From Mycteria americana (lineage: Eukaryota; Chordata; Aves; Ciconiiformes; Ciconiidae): a DNA stretch of 64,000 bases. Shown here piece after piece: positions 10,886 through 23,333 of the stretch. The DNA is taken from the NCBI RefSeq assembly GCF_035582795.1, contig NC_134373.1:18684001-18748000 (forward strand). Direction: 5' to 3'. Under the pieces are notes generated by a model. The model was not told the DNA's origin. It was given only the letters and a program-made list of their open reading frames with translations, and ran no database searches. A program made the translations under genes and the position numbers. Each line of letters begins with the position of its first letter. The stretch's first letter is position 1.

Positions 10886-13282
10886 ATAAATTAAATATCA
10901 AATCTTCATGAATTTTAGTCATCTCAGCATATGACATTGTCTTTCTTCAGGGCAATCATGAATCAAAATATGAAGTTTCTTGTATTTTGGATTCTTCTCG
11001 AGAGTCACCTGTGGATATCTGCCAAGAGAGGGGTGTTGCTGCATTAGAAGCTCTGAAAGGTGGTGGCAACCATCACAGCCTTTTTATTTCAGGCAGTCTT
11101 TGTTTTGAACTCATTGGTGAAGCAGTTTGAGCAGCCTAATTGTGCATGCATGGTATCTTTTCAGTACATAGTTGAATGGGAGCCTTCTGTTCTTTTAAAT
11201 AGTTATCATATGTAAGACTTTATCTGTAGCAATGGTAATTTTCCTAAAACAAGTAAGTCTGCTATCTTTGTGTATATGCTGGAACACATACTCAACCTCA
11301 GAACATGACAAAAATAAAAACATTGTTAGATATACAGAAGCCAGAAAGAAATCTAAATGGATCGCTGTTTGAAAGAGAAATCTGAGCTGTGACTCTGAAA
11401 TGATCCCAGTTTGCAGATCTGTGGGTAGGAAAGCTTAAAGTGCCAGTGTCGCACTCTGGCCCATTCCAGATCTAGAGGCAGGAGGCACACCTGTATGATA
11501 GCCCTGTGAGACCTATTAGTCCTACCCTATGGGCTTTCAGTTCTTGTGCCACTGGAGTTGTTGTCATGAGAGCTCTGTGGCTTCAAAGGATGCAAAGCAG
11601 CCCTTCTACCCAGTGAAAATGGGTAAGAGCTTAGTCTTAATACCAGGGGAACATGGTGAGAATATAGTAATTGGAAAGTGAGATTCAAATCATAACATTG
11701 ATTAGTTAAGTCCAAGGCTTGCATTATGTCTATCAGGTTGCTGTTTGTATGGACTTGGAAGAAAGGACTGTGTCAAGGAGGTTCATTCGTGAGAAGGAAT
11801 GGAAGCTCTTCCACTTGCAAGGATTACATTCAGCAGTTGTAACTAATAAAACCAATTAGCTGACATCATCAGCACAACTTGACATGATTTTCTTAAGCTA
11901 TAACGTAGGTTCAAAATTGAACCTATCAAATATAGTTTTGCATTATCCAGATATGAATCAACCAAAATAGGATCACTATACAAGTCCTTTCAAAACTCAG
12001 TGCACAATACCAAATATCCTGCCCTTTCTGTTAATATTTGCTTTGTTCTGTTCCACCACAGTGGAATTGTTAACTCATCTCTTGGCCTGCTCTTCCGTAG
12101 GACAATAAATGTAGCACCCAGTCCTTCTAAGTCTTTCCTAAAATGCCAAAATATTCAAGAATGCCATCAAAATTGTTTTGTCTTTAGAACTAGAGTGAAT
12201 TTCACCTTGGGAGTAGTCCTGTGTGACACCTTTCATGCTGTCTCTGGAGGAACTGCTGAGATTTCTATTTCTTGCCTTGTCTGTGAAACACTACTACAAC
12301 AGCCTCAGAGAAGTGCACAACCTGTGCTGTAATAATAACGAGACAGGTTCTTTTCCTCAGAAAAGCAGAAGACCATCCTTTTCACATAGAATACACAATA
12401 CAGTCTGAAATAGAACTGATTGCCTTTTGTTACTAAATATTAGTAAATTAATATTATAAGACAATGTAGTTCAACATTTTTTGTTATGTGAGAGTCAAGT
12501 GAATACAAATGAATACAAATGGAGGTATTGACAATGAAAAGTGAAGATTGGCTGGCTAAGGTAGTATTGAATGTACACAATAGCTTTGGGCAAATGGAAG
12601 GTCATTTTGTATGCTCACAAGGTCATAAAATATCCCAAGATGCATATCAAAAAAGAAGCATTTAACTGATGGATTGGAAAATGAACGCAGTAATACAGCT
12701 GAGCACAGAGAAATCTTCCCAGAGAGGGTAGGATTGCTCTTCCTTTGTAATCTACTGGCCATCAGCTTCTTCCAGTGCAGAGAGTGGGGCCTGCTGTGTT
12801 AGAACCAGCTAGTTAGTTAGCTGTTTCCAGGTGTGCAGTTGTCTCCATAGCTGCAGGTTGTGTATAGCTCCCACGGCTACGCAGGAGAGCTGCTTTTTCG
12901 GTGGCTCCTAGTCTTCTTTGTCCTTACACTGAGGACAAGAGTCACACTGTGACATTGAACATATGGACTTGTTCTACAAGAAGTTGCACTTTCACACAGG
13001 TAAACAAGGTGTTTTAAGTGAGAGGAAGAGGTGGTTATGGATACATTTTACGTGCAGTGTATACCTACCCTTGAAATGTATCAGCTAAGCTGAGCAATGT
13101 CAAACACAGGGTTGATTAGGCGTATGGCAACAGCAGAATTAATAGGTTTTCTGAATAGTTTTACTTTAACTCTCTCCACCTTTTTTCTGCTTCCCTTATC
13201 TGTGCCTTTATCACATTAAAGTGTATCAAAATGCTAGCTGCTCATTAAAGAATGAGTATGCCTGTGGCAGTCTATAAACTAA
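10886..13282. other. Non-coding unique sequence, right flank of CR1
   Basis: AT-rich unique DNA with no gene seen. It contains a perfect tandem pair of the decamer GAATACAAAT at 12501-12520. Open frames such as 12000-12332 (+) lack any recognisable domain. Confidence 0.6.
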
Positions 13283-13374
13283 GGCCAGAGTTTCAGAAGC
13301 GCTGAGAGCCTAGCAGCTCCAGCTGATGTCAACAGGAATTGCAGGTGCTCTGCACATCTGAAAATTCAGGGCTC
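13283..13374. mobile_element. Ancient foldback-type repeat fragment
   Basis: The segment begins 'ggccagagtttcagaagcgctgag' and ends with a rough reverse complement ('tgctctgcacatctgaaaattcaggg'), with a centre like 'agcagctcc..gatgtcaacagg'. This matches an ancient palindromic repeat that I recall as common in birds, turtles and crocodilians ('cattgacttcaatgg' in the centre). I do not assign a Repbase name. It is probably a dead non-autonomous DNA transposon or foldback element. Confidence 0.55.
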
Positions 13375-14751
13375 AGTTTTTTACCAGAGATCTGTCTTAA
13401 GTGTGGCTGTATGTGTACTTGGGGAAAGGTATTAAAAATGACAAAGCACGCACCCACATTCAAATGAAGAACAATAATGTTTTCATTATGTTTTCATATG
13501 TACACTTGAGATAAATCTTTTAGAATGTCAGAGTGAGAATAAAATCCTCCATATTATTTGCAGTTACTTGCAATATATTGAACATGTATCAGAATAGATC
13601 TGCAGGTTTACAGAGGGCTAGCTCATGTAAACCTGCAGCTCATGTCCTGGGGACAGATCCTTGCCATGTGGAGAGCCTCATTATGTGCTCAGGTACTGGT
13701 TGATATAGTCCTCCTTGAAGGAGTGAAGTTTATAGAGACAATAGAGACATATGGGTCTGAGATTTCAGCACTTGCAAAGGACGTCAAAGGGAATTGTGTT
13801 TTGACTGTAAAAAGTTGTAAAGTGCTATGGATGGTGATCTGCGAGTCAGGTGTTAGCAGCTTTTTATGAGCATCCAAAATTACTGGTCATATTTGTGGTA
13901 ACTGGTAGCTATTTCCCACTTCTTTATTCTTCTTTCAGGAAAATGAGAAAATAGTACCACACAAAATAATAATACTGCCTCATTTCATAGATTTTGGCTT
14001 TGTTCTTGCTTTTTAAGAAAAATGCATTTATATTCTATTGAGGAACTCTAGAGAGAGGCCCACATAGAACTGAAAAATTCTGCATTTGAGGCCACATGTT
14101 CTGTGGAGCATATAGAGAAAAGACTGCATAAGTATTCATTTGCCGAATGAGGTGGGGATCTGTGGAAAAATACTGCATGCAGTCATCTCATTAAAAGCTT
14201 CATAACAGACTATGTGGAGCTTTCTACTAAACTTTGAGTGTCTGGTTTGCTAATTTAGCATCAATTTTATGTAGCTGTGTAAGTGTATAACTATATTAAC
14301 CATCACAGGATCATCACAGAGCTTAGTGGGACTGTCCTTGCAGGAAGACTGTAACAGGATGGATATCACAGGGTTGTGGTATTATAGACAATGTTGCTTA
14401 ATATAGTAACAGCCCTTTCTTTGCCTTCTAAATTGTATATGCAATATTTTCATAAGTGCTAAGCTCACTCAAAATTTAAAAACAAGCCCTCCCTCCCAAA
14501 ACCTAAACAGAATTAACACTGATTTTGTTCAGTCAATGCATTTATTTCGGAAAGAAGCAAGTCTGTTACTTAAGCAAGCCCCTGGGTGCGTTTACAAATA
14601 CCAAACAACACAATTAATCATTTTTGGTGTATTACACTGCTAGCCATTGACTGTGTAAAGGATATTCCCTGCATTTTTCGAATACTGTAAGAGAAATACT
14701 AACATTAAAGGCAAAATCTCTAACAAACAAACCTCAAAACCCTCTGCCAGC
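13375..14751. other. Non-coding unique sequence
   Basis: No gene or repeat recognised. Confidence 0.6.
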
Positions 14752-14772
14752 AAAAAAAAAAAAAAAAAAAAA
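14752..14772 (+). repeat. Poly(A) run of 21
   Basis: Uninterrupted run of 21 A. Upstream sequence shows no gene-like or SINE-like body, so it is treated as a homopolymer and not as the tail of a retrocopy. Confidence 0.85.
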
Positions 14773-17540
14773 GCAGCTCATTTTCATAAATTTACACATA
14801 ACACAGCCTTTAACTATGACGATCTTTTTGGAAAAAAAGTCTTGACTTATGATAGATCCCGTTGTGTTTTTTTTTTTTAATTGTTCTCCGAGCTGTTGGA
14901 CAGTGTTGGAAACAAATAGAGGCCTCGAGATATTGCTGGACTGACAAGTGTTCTGTCCCTTTAAGAGTCTAAGCTTGATTGTCATGATGAGTCTGAATGC
15001 TTCAGAGTGACAATAGTTTAAGTCCGATTTTTAAAAAATGATTGAAAATGTAGGACTTCCTTCTACAGCAAGCTTTCTAGATACTGAAATGGAATCTGTG
15101 TTCCCCATCTCATCTGCAGCAGCATCCAAAAAAATTCTCAGTTTCTTAAATATTTTTTTAAAGTGCTATGATTAGATGCCAGTAGGGTGCAATTTTTTAA
15201 TAAAGATAAATTAGGCTGGAACTGTAGGTTAAAAAGTTCTAAAGAAAGAAAAATAAACAGAAGCATGAATGGTAAAAGGAGAAGGAATACCAAATGAATA
15301 ATAAAATATTTAGTGCTTTTCAATTAACTGTTCGGACGATTAGTATACTAGTATATTATATCATAAAAATCATGTCTATTAATTTTTTGCAGCCATTATC
15401 TTGACTGTGATTTACTCCGCTCAAATCATTAACAATGCTATTAAAAAGGTGGATGTAGATGAACGTTCTGGGTAGTGTGCAGGAAAATAATAGGATTATA
15501 GCTGAGGGTCAAGAATGAAGCTGAAAACCAACAGATTTTAGAGGATGGAGGTAGGGGACTGGAAGGGAACAGACACCTGAAAGGAAATGAAATGAGGAGG
15601 AAGGAATACAGCAAAAACCGTGGTCTGACTCTGTCCATTTCCTTACGGTAGCTGAAGTGCTTTTCTGGTAAGATTCTTTCTCTCTTCCCCAAAATGCTGC
15701 AGTTTAATCTTAATCCTGAACAAACCTTCATTTCATGAAAGGCACAGCCTTTTGGAATCACACAGCTTTTCTTCACAATGGAAATCTGTGTGTACATCAT
15801 AAAGAAGACAAATATGTGTATGAATAAGAGTCCCCGGGGTCTTTTCTGAAGCAATGAAGCATCCTTGTTTCAGGTTACAATGGCAGCTTGAGGGCAGCAT
15901 TTCCATCCAGAAGAAAATGGCTGTGACTCTTCATAAATAGAGGCCTTCTTGGAAAATGAGATAAAGTGCATAACCAGGAATGTGTTAACCAAAGAGAGAA
16001 GAGAAACATCAGCAAAATGAAAATGAACGGCTGACACATAGTTGGGAAAAGGTTACCAGTGGGAATTTCTTTGTCTGAATGGATGTTTTGCTGTATAAAT
16101 AGATGTGTTTTTATCATGATTTTAGTTGCTAGTATTAATTAACATTGTAATCAAATTTCCCTGGTGCTTTTCACACCTGAAAATGACAGTCCTTCACACA
16201 GCTGTAAGGATTCACTGAGTCAGAGTTTTGTGTTAATGTTCAAATATTATGCTTAGGGGCCAGCTAATTAGACTGTGCATTTAAAGTGAGATCATTCTTT
16301 CTTCTTTATGGTTTTGAGTAGAAAGGTTGGGCTGCTACGAAAGAGGTAGTAGCAATGCTTTGTGACTGACAAAGCACGTTACGTTACAGGGTCCACAATA
16401 GGTTTTGCATGTCCAGCGCCTTTCTATAAACACAGACTCTGGGCAGATGTCAGCTGGTGGGAGAAAGAGGTGCTAGCGAGCCTAGCAGAGGGATCCTAAC
16501 TGCCTTATCCCTGTGAAACAAGATGGCTGAAGGTTGTGGTCAGCAGCATGGCTGTGTGATGAACTCTCCGGTTCAGCCTCTTGCCTCCCCCCACCCTCCT
16601 TGACTGATACCAATAGCAGCAGAAGAAATGTGCATGCTTACATCCATTTTGTTACACCCATTGGCTTAGGCCTAACCACTGGGCACGCCAGGGAGTGTGT
16701 CGTCTGCAACTCCGTCCCTCAGATACCTAGGGAAGCTCATGGGTTTTCGAGTCTAGCAATTTTACACCCTTGCAAGGAGAGAAAGAGGATGATACTTTTA
16801 AAATTAAAAACCAAAGATAAGTTGTGAATATGAGCTGTAGCTGCTGGTTGCAAGAGCTCCTCATACTGGCTCAGCTCCCGATTCTGGACACTAGAGTCCC
16901 TTCTGTTGTTTCACATCCTGATTTCTGAGTGGAAGTCCAGCAGGACTTTAGCCCAAGCCAGCAAATATTCCCTAGAGGAAGAATGGACTCTTGAGTCCAC
17001 AGTAAGGGAGCGAGACAGCTGGAGAGTGAAGAATGATTGATAACTGTAGGTGCACAAGGAGACATATTTTCTCACTATATGGTTGGGGTTTTGTTTGGTT
17101 GGTTTTGAGATGCGCAGGTTTCATCTCGTTACTTGTTTCACAGGTCAGGCTCATGCCTCCCTTCACACATATCTGAAGGAATGAAGGTGAAGGCCTTAAA
17201 TAGTTGATTTTTTCACATTTCCATAGGCTTGGATACGTGCTTTCAGTAATTTCTTTGAGAAATGTTAAATGACTTATTCCTCTGCATTCTGAGTTACAGT
17301 GTGCTTATCTCTTCAGAAGAAAAAAAAACCTGACTGCCTATTTATTATTTAACAACAAGCAAAATTATGATGAAATTATGATACATTATTTTTGTACTAT
17401 TTCACAGGAATTAATTTATTTAGATAGCATAACCTGACATAATGAGAGGGAACTTTTACAAATTTTTCACCTCCACAGAGGCAAACCATAATTTGAACAT
17501 CAGCACCATGATATAGTATCATCCATCAGCTGCTTCCCAG
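14773..17540. other. Non-coding unique sequence
   Basis: No gene seen. The part around 15300-15480 contains a perfect palindrome TATACTAGTATA (15344-15355) followed by a stretch with homeodomain-like AT cores and little apparent decay. It is possibly regulatory, but nothing decisive can be read. Confidence 0.5.
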
Positions 17541-17641
17541 AATGCTGCAAAAGAGCCAGTCACTTCCTTAAAGGTCTTTGTATAGCAGCAGTTTGGAGAG
17601 CTGCAGATTTAACTGGGTTATCTGGCCCTGAACATGCTCAG
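17541..17641 (+). other. Candidate exon with perfect donor
   Basis: The 101-bp interval is preceded by 'ctgcttcccag' (a modest acceptor) and followed by a perfect 9-base donor, CAG|GTAAGT, at 17639-17647. One of three frames is open through it (33 codons after a 2-base overhang). The peptide resembles no family I know. One perfect donor is expected by chance roughly every 130 kb per both strands, so this is only suggestive of an exon in an unannotated coding or long non-coding transcript. Confidence 0.2.
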
Positions 17642-19768
17642 GTAAGTCACACCACCAAATGAAGTAGTGACTGACTGGATTAAAAGATCTCCAGAGAAGC
17701 ACTTTTTGATTTTTAGAATGAATGAGAGATATTGATAAATATGTGCTTTGTAATTTGGAGTTTTGTGTGTTTTGACTGTGTTTCTTTGTATGTTAAAGGT
17801 ACATTAATCTGTGGTTGTCCCTCATTCTAATGAAAGAGGGTAAAGAGGTGAGTGCAAATACAACGTCAAGGGGCAATAAAAGAATTAACATGCCATACTT
17901 TCATTGAGCTTGACAGTCGATATCTGCTCTCAAAAAGCCCTACTTTCTGTCTTCTCATTGTTCCATGCTTCAACTGTTGTCTTTGTGTAAAAAATTAAGT
18001 GAAGGGGCAGCTTTCAAAAAATTCTGAATTCTCATGAATGTGAGTCATTGTTTTAACACCTTCTGCCACAAGACTTCTGCTGATTCCTTATTGCCAACCC
18101 ACTTGAGTTCTCCTTCTGTATCCTAGCATCTCCCTTACCTATCTTCTGGCCTTCTGCTGAGTCCTTATTTTTGCTGTTTGCCTTCTTAGTGTGCTGATGT
18201 GAAGTCCAAACTAATAAACCTGAACTCCTTTCAGTACTGTTGTACAGCACTGTTTGTTAGCCATCAGTGCAACTATCTGCCATTACTTTATCTAATTAAT
18301 GTAGGATTCATACGTATTTTTGAGTTCTACAGTTTAATTATGCACTCCATAAAAAAAGTACTTTCTTTTCTTTGTTTTATAGCTGCTACCTGATTATTCC
18401 TTGAGAATTTTGAGAATTTTCTGTAATCTATTCTTCACTGAATGCACATTCTATGAAGTATAAAACCAGTCTGAAACAAGGCAATTATGAACTTATCCAT
18501 TAATATGCTTGTTTCTCTGTCAATGTTGAGAAAATCATAGTCTTTCTTTCATTAGCTGAGGTGGCAGTAAATACACAGCATTTTTGCAAGCAAAAAGACC
18601 CCTTTTGGGAATGAACAACCTTCAGAAACATTGTCTGTATCTCATGTATCAGCCCCATTTCTGCTTCCATTGAAGTAAAAATCAATTTTCCATATGTTAT
18701 ATATTTTAGTTTTATTCTATTAAAAGATATATAATATTTGGAAAATCTCCGTTAAAGAACAATTATAGTACTATTTACTACATGCATAATGTCCTAAGCT
18801 GTCTTTCTCTTTCATTCTCTCTTTCATATACTGTCATACCCAAACATAGCCTGATCTCCTGTGCGCTACAAACATGAGTACTTCTGCTAAAATCTATTAG
18901 AATCTTTGCTTAAGTGTGTCTTCTTAGATAGCAGATGTTGTACAAATATACCTATATATTTGCACATTTTAGTAGTTGCATAAGAAATATGGGGTAAAGG
19001 GAATTTTCTGAATGTCAGTAAGTTATTTTAACTGTTTATCTGGAACACTTGTTCTATTAGCTCTTCTTGTACCCTATAATCGCACACATAGATGCTGAGT
19101 TAATAGTGGCAGCTTTATGTCAACTTTCATAATCTGAATTATGTCTCATAAGTGACATAAAATCTCATTAATGTATTCTGAATAGGCCACAGATAAAAAT
19201 CTGCTCTGTTCATATAAAAATCCAGATATTGCTCCAAAGAGATTGAAATGAAGACCTGATGATAGTGAAATAGCGACTTGACAAAAATTCAAAGTATGTA
19301 GAAGCAGCAAAATGGAAGAAGTCTGAAAGCCTTACTATAATGATCAGAAGATGTGAATAGATAGAAATACGTTTTGGACCTTTCAATGGTCGAGTAACGT
19401 CAATATTAAGTAATGAAGTTTGCTTGAAAATAATCTTTTAACAGTATGTAATAACACTGTTTAGGCTGAGAGGGAGCTCTGAGCTTATTTTAGAGCTCTA
19501 GCATTACTGAGACTGGCATGGTGTCATTATATAATTGCATCCAGCTGATTTCTTTGCAGTTATCCCTGCATTTGTTAAATAACTCAAAACAGAAAATGAC
19601 AAAATGGTAGAACTCCTTCTTTACTCCCTTCTCCTAAACATATATTACGGCTGCCTTTTGCTGCTTCTTGTGTTTATTTTTCCCAAATGCTTGTGATTCT
19701 TTCTTAGCCTAGAAATGCCACTTAATAAAGTTAGTTTCAGCTTTGTTTGCATTTTCCATCCTCCCCTT
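17642..19768. other. Non-coding unique sequence
   Basis: AT-rich, no gene or transposon recognised. It has a short tandem decamer (TGAGAATTTT twice) at about 18403-18422. Confidence 0.6.
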
Positions 19769-19781
19769 CCCCCCCCCCCCC
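19769..19781 (+). repeat. Poly(C) run of 13
   Basis: Thirteen consecutive C. Likely length-variable, and a potential assembly or sequencing weak spot. Confidence 0.9.
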
Positions 19782-22700
19782 GAAAAACTGAAACATACAA
19801 TTAAAGCACCCTTTTTCATTTATAAACTGGATGGGTACCTTACCATAAGCACATCATTAGTATTACTCTTAGAATTATTGTTGGCATTTGTTCGTCTATT
19901 GCTTTTTTTAATTTGTATTTAAATACGTTGCATGGTAACAAGCCACACATTTCTTGCTCTCCACTATATCTGGAGTCACATTCAGTTAAGGTTCACTGGT
20001 GTTTATCCTTGGGATTTTGGCTTGGCCAGAGGGGAGGGTTATCCACAGAATTTAAATGTGGGCTTCACTGGTGTTTAAAGCTCAGTGACATTTGGAACTA
20101 GAAGTTTGATTCTGGTCCACTGCTGTTCTTAATTTTACTTTGTTTATTATTGCCACTGTAACAAATATGTTTCTGATGCCATGATTCCTGTTGTCCCTGA
20201 TACCATCAACCTTACTCTTAACTTCTTAGTATGGCAAAAATGGCCTGAAGAAGTATCACTTATCATTTCAATTGAAAGATTAATTTTAATGGCAATAGCC
20301 TGAAACTTCACCCAGATGCACAAATTCAGTTTGTTTAGAATTGGTCAAAGAATTACACCCTTGGCTTATATGCCATACAATTGACTTTTTTAGGTGATAT
20401 TTCTCTTCTGTATTCCTATTATTCCTATACAGGAATAATTCCTGTAATGCATTTTAACATATATCACCCATGCATTGAAGGTTATTATAAGCATATGTTT
20501 TGTCAGGTACACATACCACAAAGTGTGGTGTGTCTTCATAGGGAGACTATGCTAAAAGATAGGGCGATTAAATGGAGAACATTGGAAAAAAGCGTAACGA
20601 CATGTAGATGAAAGGGGGAAAGTGTTTTCTGGAGGCCAGTAGCACTGCTACTAGTAAATATCATACTATAATACTTCAATATATTTTATTTTAAATATGA
20701 GATTTAATTTTATTTGGAAGTAGCATAAACCCAGGGACAGCAATGGTTAGATTTAAGAGACTTCAATATGTCAGTCTTTCATAACAAAACAGAAAGAGTA
20801 TGGGTAGTTGTTAGTTTAAGGAAGAATTGATATTTTGGCTGCTTTCTAGGGTTTTTTTCCAGTTTGAGGGTGATTCTGAATAAAGTACCTTTTCTTATTT
20901 GTGGAGTGGCCTGTTCTCTTCTGGGTATTATATTCCAGGAAGGATTCACTGGGTGCATTCCTTAAACATGCCTGTGCATAAAGCATGTGCAGATCAAGGA
21001 AAAATAAATTGCTTCAGACTAATAAGTTAGATCTACATCTTTAGTGTTAAGTATAAATCTTCCTGCGTGTAGGTCTAAACAACTTCTTGTGATCAGAAGA
21101 AATGGTTCTGGAGAGATGGTTGTGAATATGAAGCTATGAAATGCCAATTTACATTCTCTTAATTTTAGTAGGAAATGCAGACCACTGTTTTCCATGTATA
21201 AAAAAAATCTAAAATGTATTTTGTTTGGTGAATTGCAGTGACATGCAACAGACATCACACAGGTGAGCGTTTTCTGCCTCTATACATTTTCATATTAAGA
21301 CTCTGTCTTGTTATTAAAGCTCTCTGTTTGGGTTTCTCAGGAGACACAGTTCCAAGATTCCATTACATTTAGGCTCTTAAATGATGTTTGTCATCTTAGT
21401 TCTGGGCTCAGCAGCTCATGAAGGAATGCGATTAATGTCTGTAACGTTGGTCATTCTCTCATCCTCTCCCCAGGGAAGAAGCATGTGCAATGGAATGTCT
21501 TGGTTTGCTAGAGATTTAAGGCTTTATTATAAAATTCACAAGTTGGTGTGGGCTTATTTTAGGGACAATAATATCAAAGAAATGTGCCTTGCACTGGGAA
21601 TGGAATGGCACAAACTTTGCACTGATCCTTATTCTTTGTGGGAGTTCAATCCATGCATTTGGATGAGCTGAGAAAGATCTGTGTTCTGTAGGCAAAAAAT
21701 CATTTGTTGTTGAGAGTTCCGCTGTTTTAGAGGAGTGTAACAGTTAACAGGCTTCCACTTAGAGCTTGAGATGTTTTTCTTTTATTCTCTGGGTCCAGAC
21801 TGTTGAGGAAATGAGTACATGATAAAGTACAGTGTGTGGTCACGCTTGAGATGGCTCTGAATGAGCTACTTCAGAGCTTTTGCAACAAAAAGAACTTCTG
21901 AACATGATTTGAAATTCAGTTGAAAACAGAAAACAGCTTTGGTATGCTTGTACTTACAGTAAGCTGAGGGAATTCTGTTACAGACTTCCTTTGTGACCTT
22001 TGGCTATGTGGTACCTGGGCCTGCAGATAGCCATATGCATGCACAAAACCTGACAGTATCACACTTAGAAGGCAGTGCTTCACTCCTGCCAGCTGCTGGC
22101 CTGACATTCACACAGAAGGGGCAATTTTCATGGCCAGAAGAGGAGAGAATTTTATATGTAAATACAAAAAATATTTTGGTTTGTATTCCTAAGTATTTGT
22201 AGTTGTCTGTTACCATACTTACTAGTCCTGTCTCGTAGTGTGGTGTTAAAGAATGAAGTTTTGCAGCGTGATGGGAAATAACATTGAAGAGTGCATTACT
22301 GTACTCATTGCAGTAATTATGTCCATAAAATTGCAATCCAACCTTGTAAATTATTGTAGGATGACTCATAAGTGGTGATAACTTGATATAACAAGTCTTT
22401 GGTGAGTTAGTGTTTACAGATCAGGTCCATAATTACTGGAAGATCCAGAAGTGTGCTCACATAGAGGCAGTTTCTGGAAAGATTTGAAGTCAGAAGGAAA
22501 GAATTTCTGGCACTTGCATGATTACAAGATCAGGTCTATAATGTCTACAGTAAGAGAGTACTGTGTTTATTTATTTAAACTATGTGTAAAATATTTTTAG
22601 TAAATTAAAATTTTACAAAATTTTTCCTTGTGAGTATCATAAACAAAGGAGTGGCATGTGCTGTCCTTGTGCTAATTAAAGGTTCTCTGATCTATACAGT

Positions 22701-23128
22701 GTCTCCATCAGCTAAATAAGAGTGTTTGTGTACTGTTTGTTTGAGGATGACAGAATCTGCTGCACATAAAATAGCCCATTTGGAAAAAGTGAACTCTTTC
22801 CCTCCAAAATGATTCTTGGTGTGTTAGATAACCACTTAATAACCATCCAAAAGAGAGAAAGAAAAACAGAAAAATCTGTCAAGAATGGACTATGTATCTA
22901 TCTGTATGTATATATCTCTAACTTTATAACATAACAGAAATGGGATTTTAACCAAAAATCATTAATGGTGGAGTGGAAATGGAGTACTAAAATATTAGTA
23001 CAGTTCACCCACTTTATAAATTAAAACTTGATAATATTCACAAAAGTAATATTTTCTAAGGAATTTCAAAATGCAAAAAACACCTGGACTAAGAATGAAA
23101 TGGAAATGTGTTCTACTATTATGAATAA
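19782..23128. other. Non-coding unique sequence
   Basis: No gene seen. A perfect 9-bp inverted repeat with a 4-base loop (ATTATTCCT / AGGAATAAT) lies at 20418-20439. A donor-like CAG|GTGAGC occurs at 21261 without a supported exon. Confidence 0.6.
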
Positions 23129-23333
23129 AGGCCCCTGATTCTGCAAGCACTTGCAGGAGTAAAGAACTGTGAGCATACCCGCAGCTCACTGATTCTTTCT
23201 AAGGCCAATTTCGTTCAAAAGTTTCCAAGGGTGCCCTAACCTTTGATCCTGGAAACACCCATGAACTGTATTTTGCTCATGGGAGTAACTTTATGTTAAT
23301 GGGGCTACTTACATGAGTAAGACAAGTGTTTAA
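23129..23333. mobile_element. Ancient foldback-type repeat, two halves
   Basis: The segment starts 'ggcccctgattctgcaagca' and, from about 23245, a related unit reads 'gatcctggaaacacccatga' followed by 'catgggagtaactttatg' and 'ggggctacttacatgagtaa', ending 'caagtgttta'. The inverted arrangement of 'catgggagtaact' and 'ttacatgagtaa' fits an ancient palindromic amniote repeat typified by 'gatcctgcaaacacttacac' arms. Long dead. The family name is uncertain. Confidence 0.6.

Noticed and set aside
14752..14772. Poly(A) run as the tail of a processed pseudogene
   Set aside because: No gene-like or SINE-like body is visible upstream, and no flanking duplication was seen.
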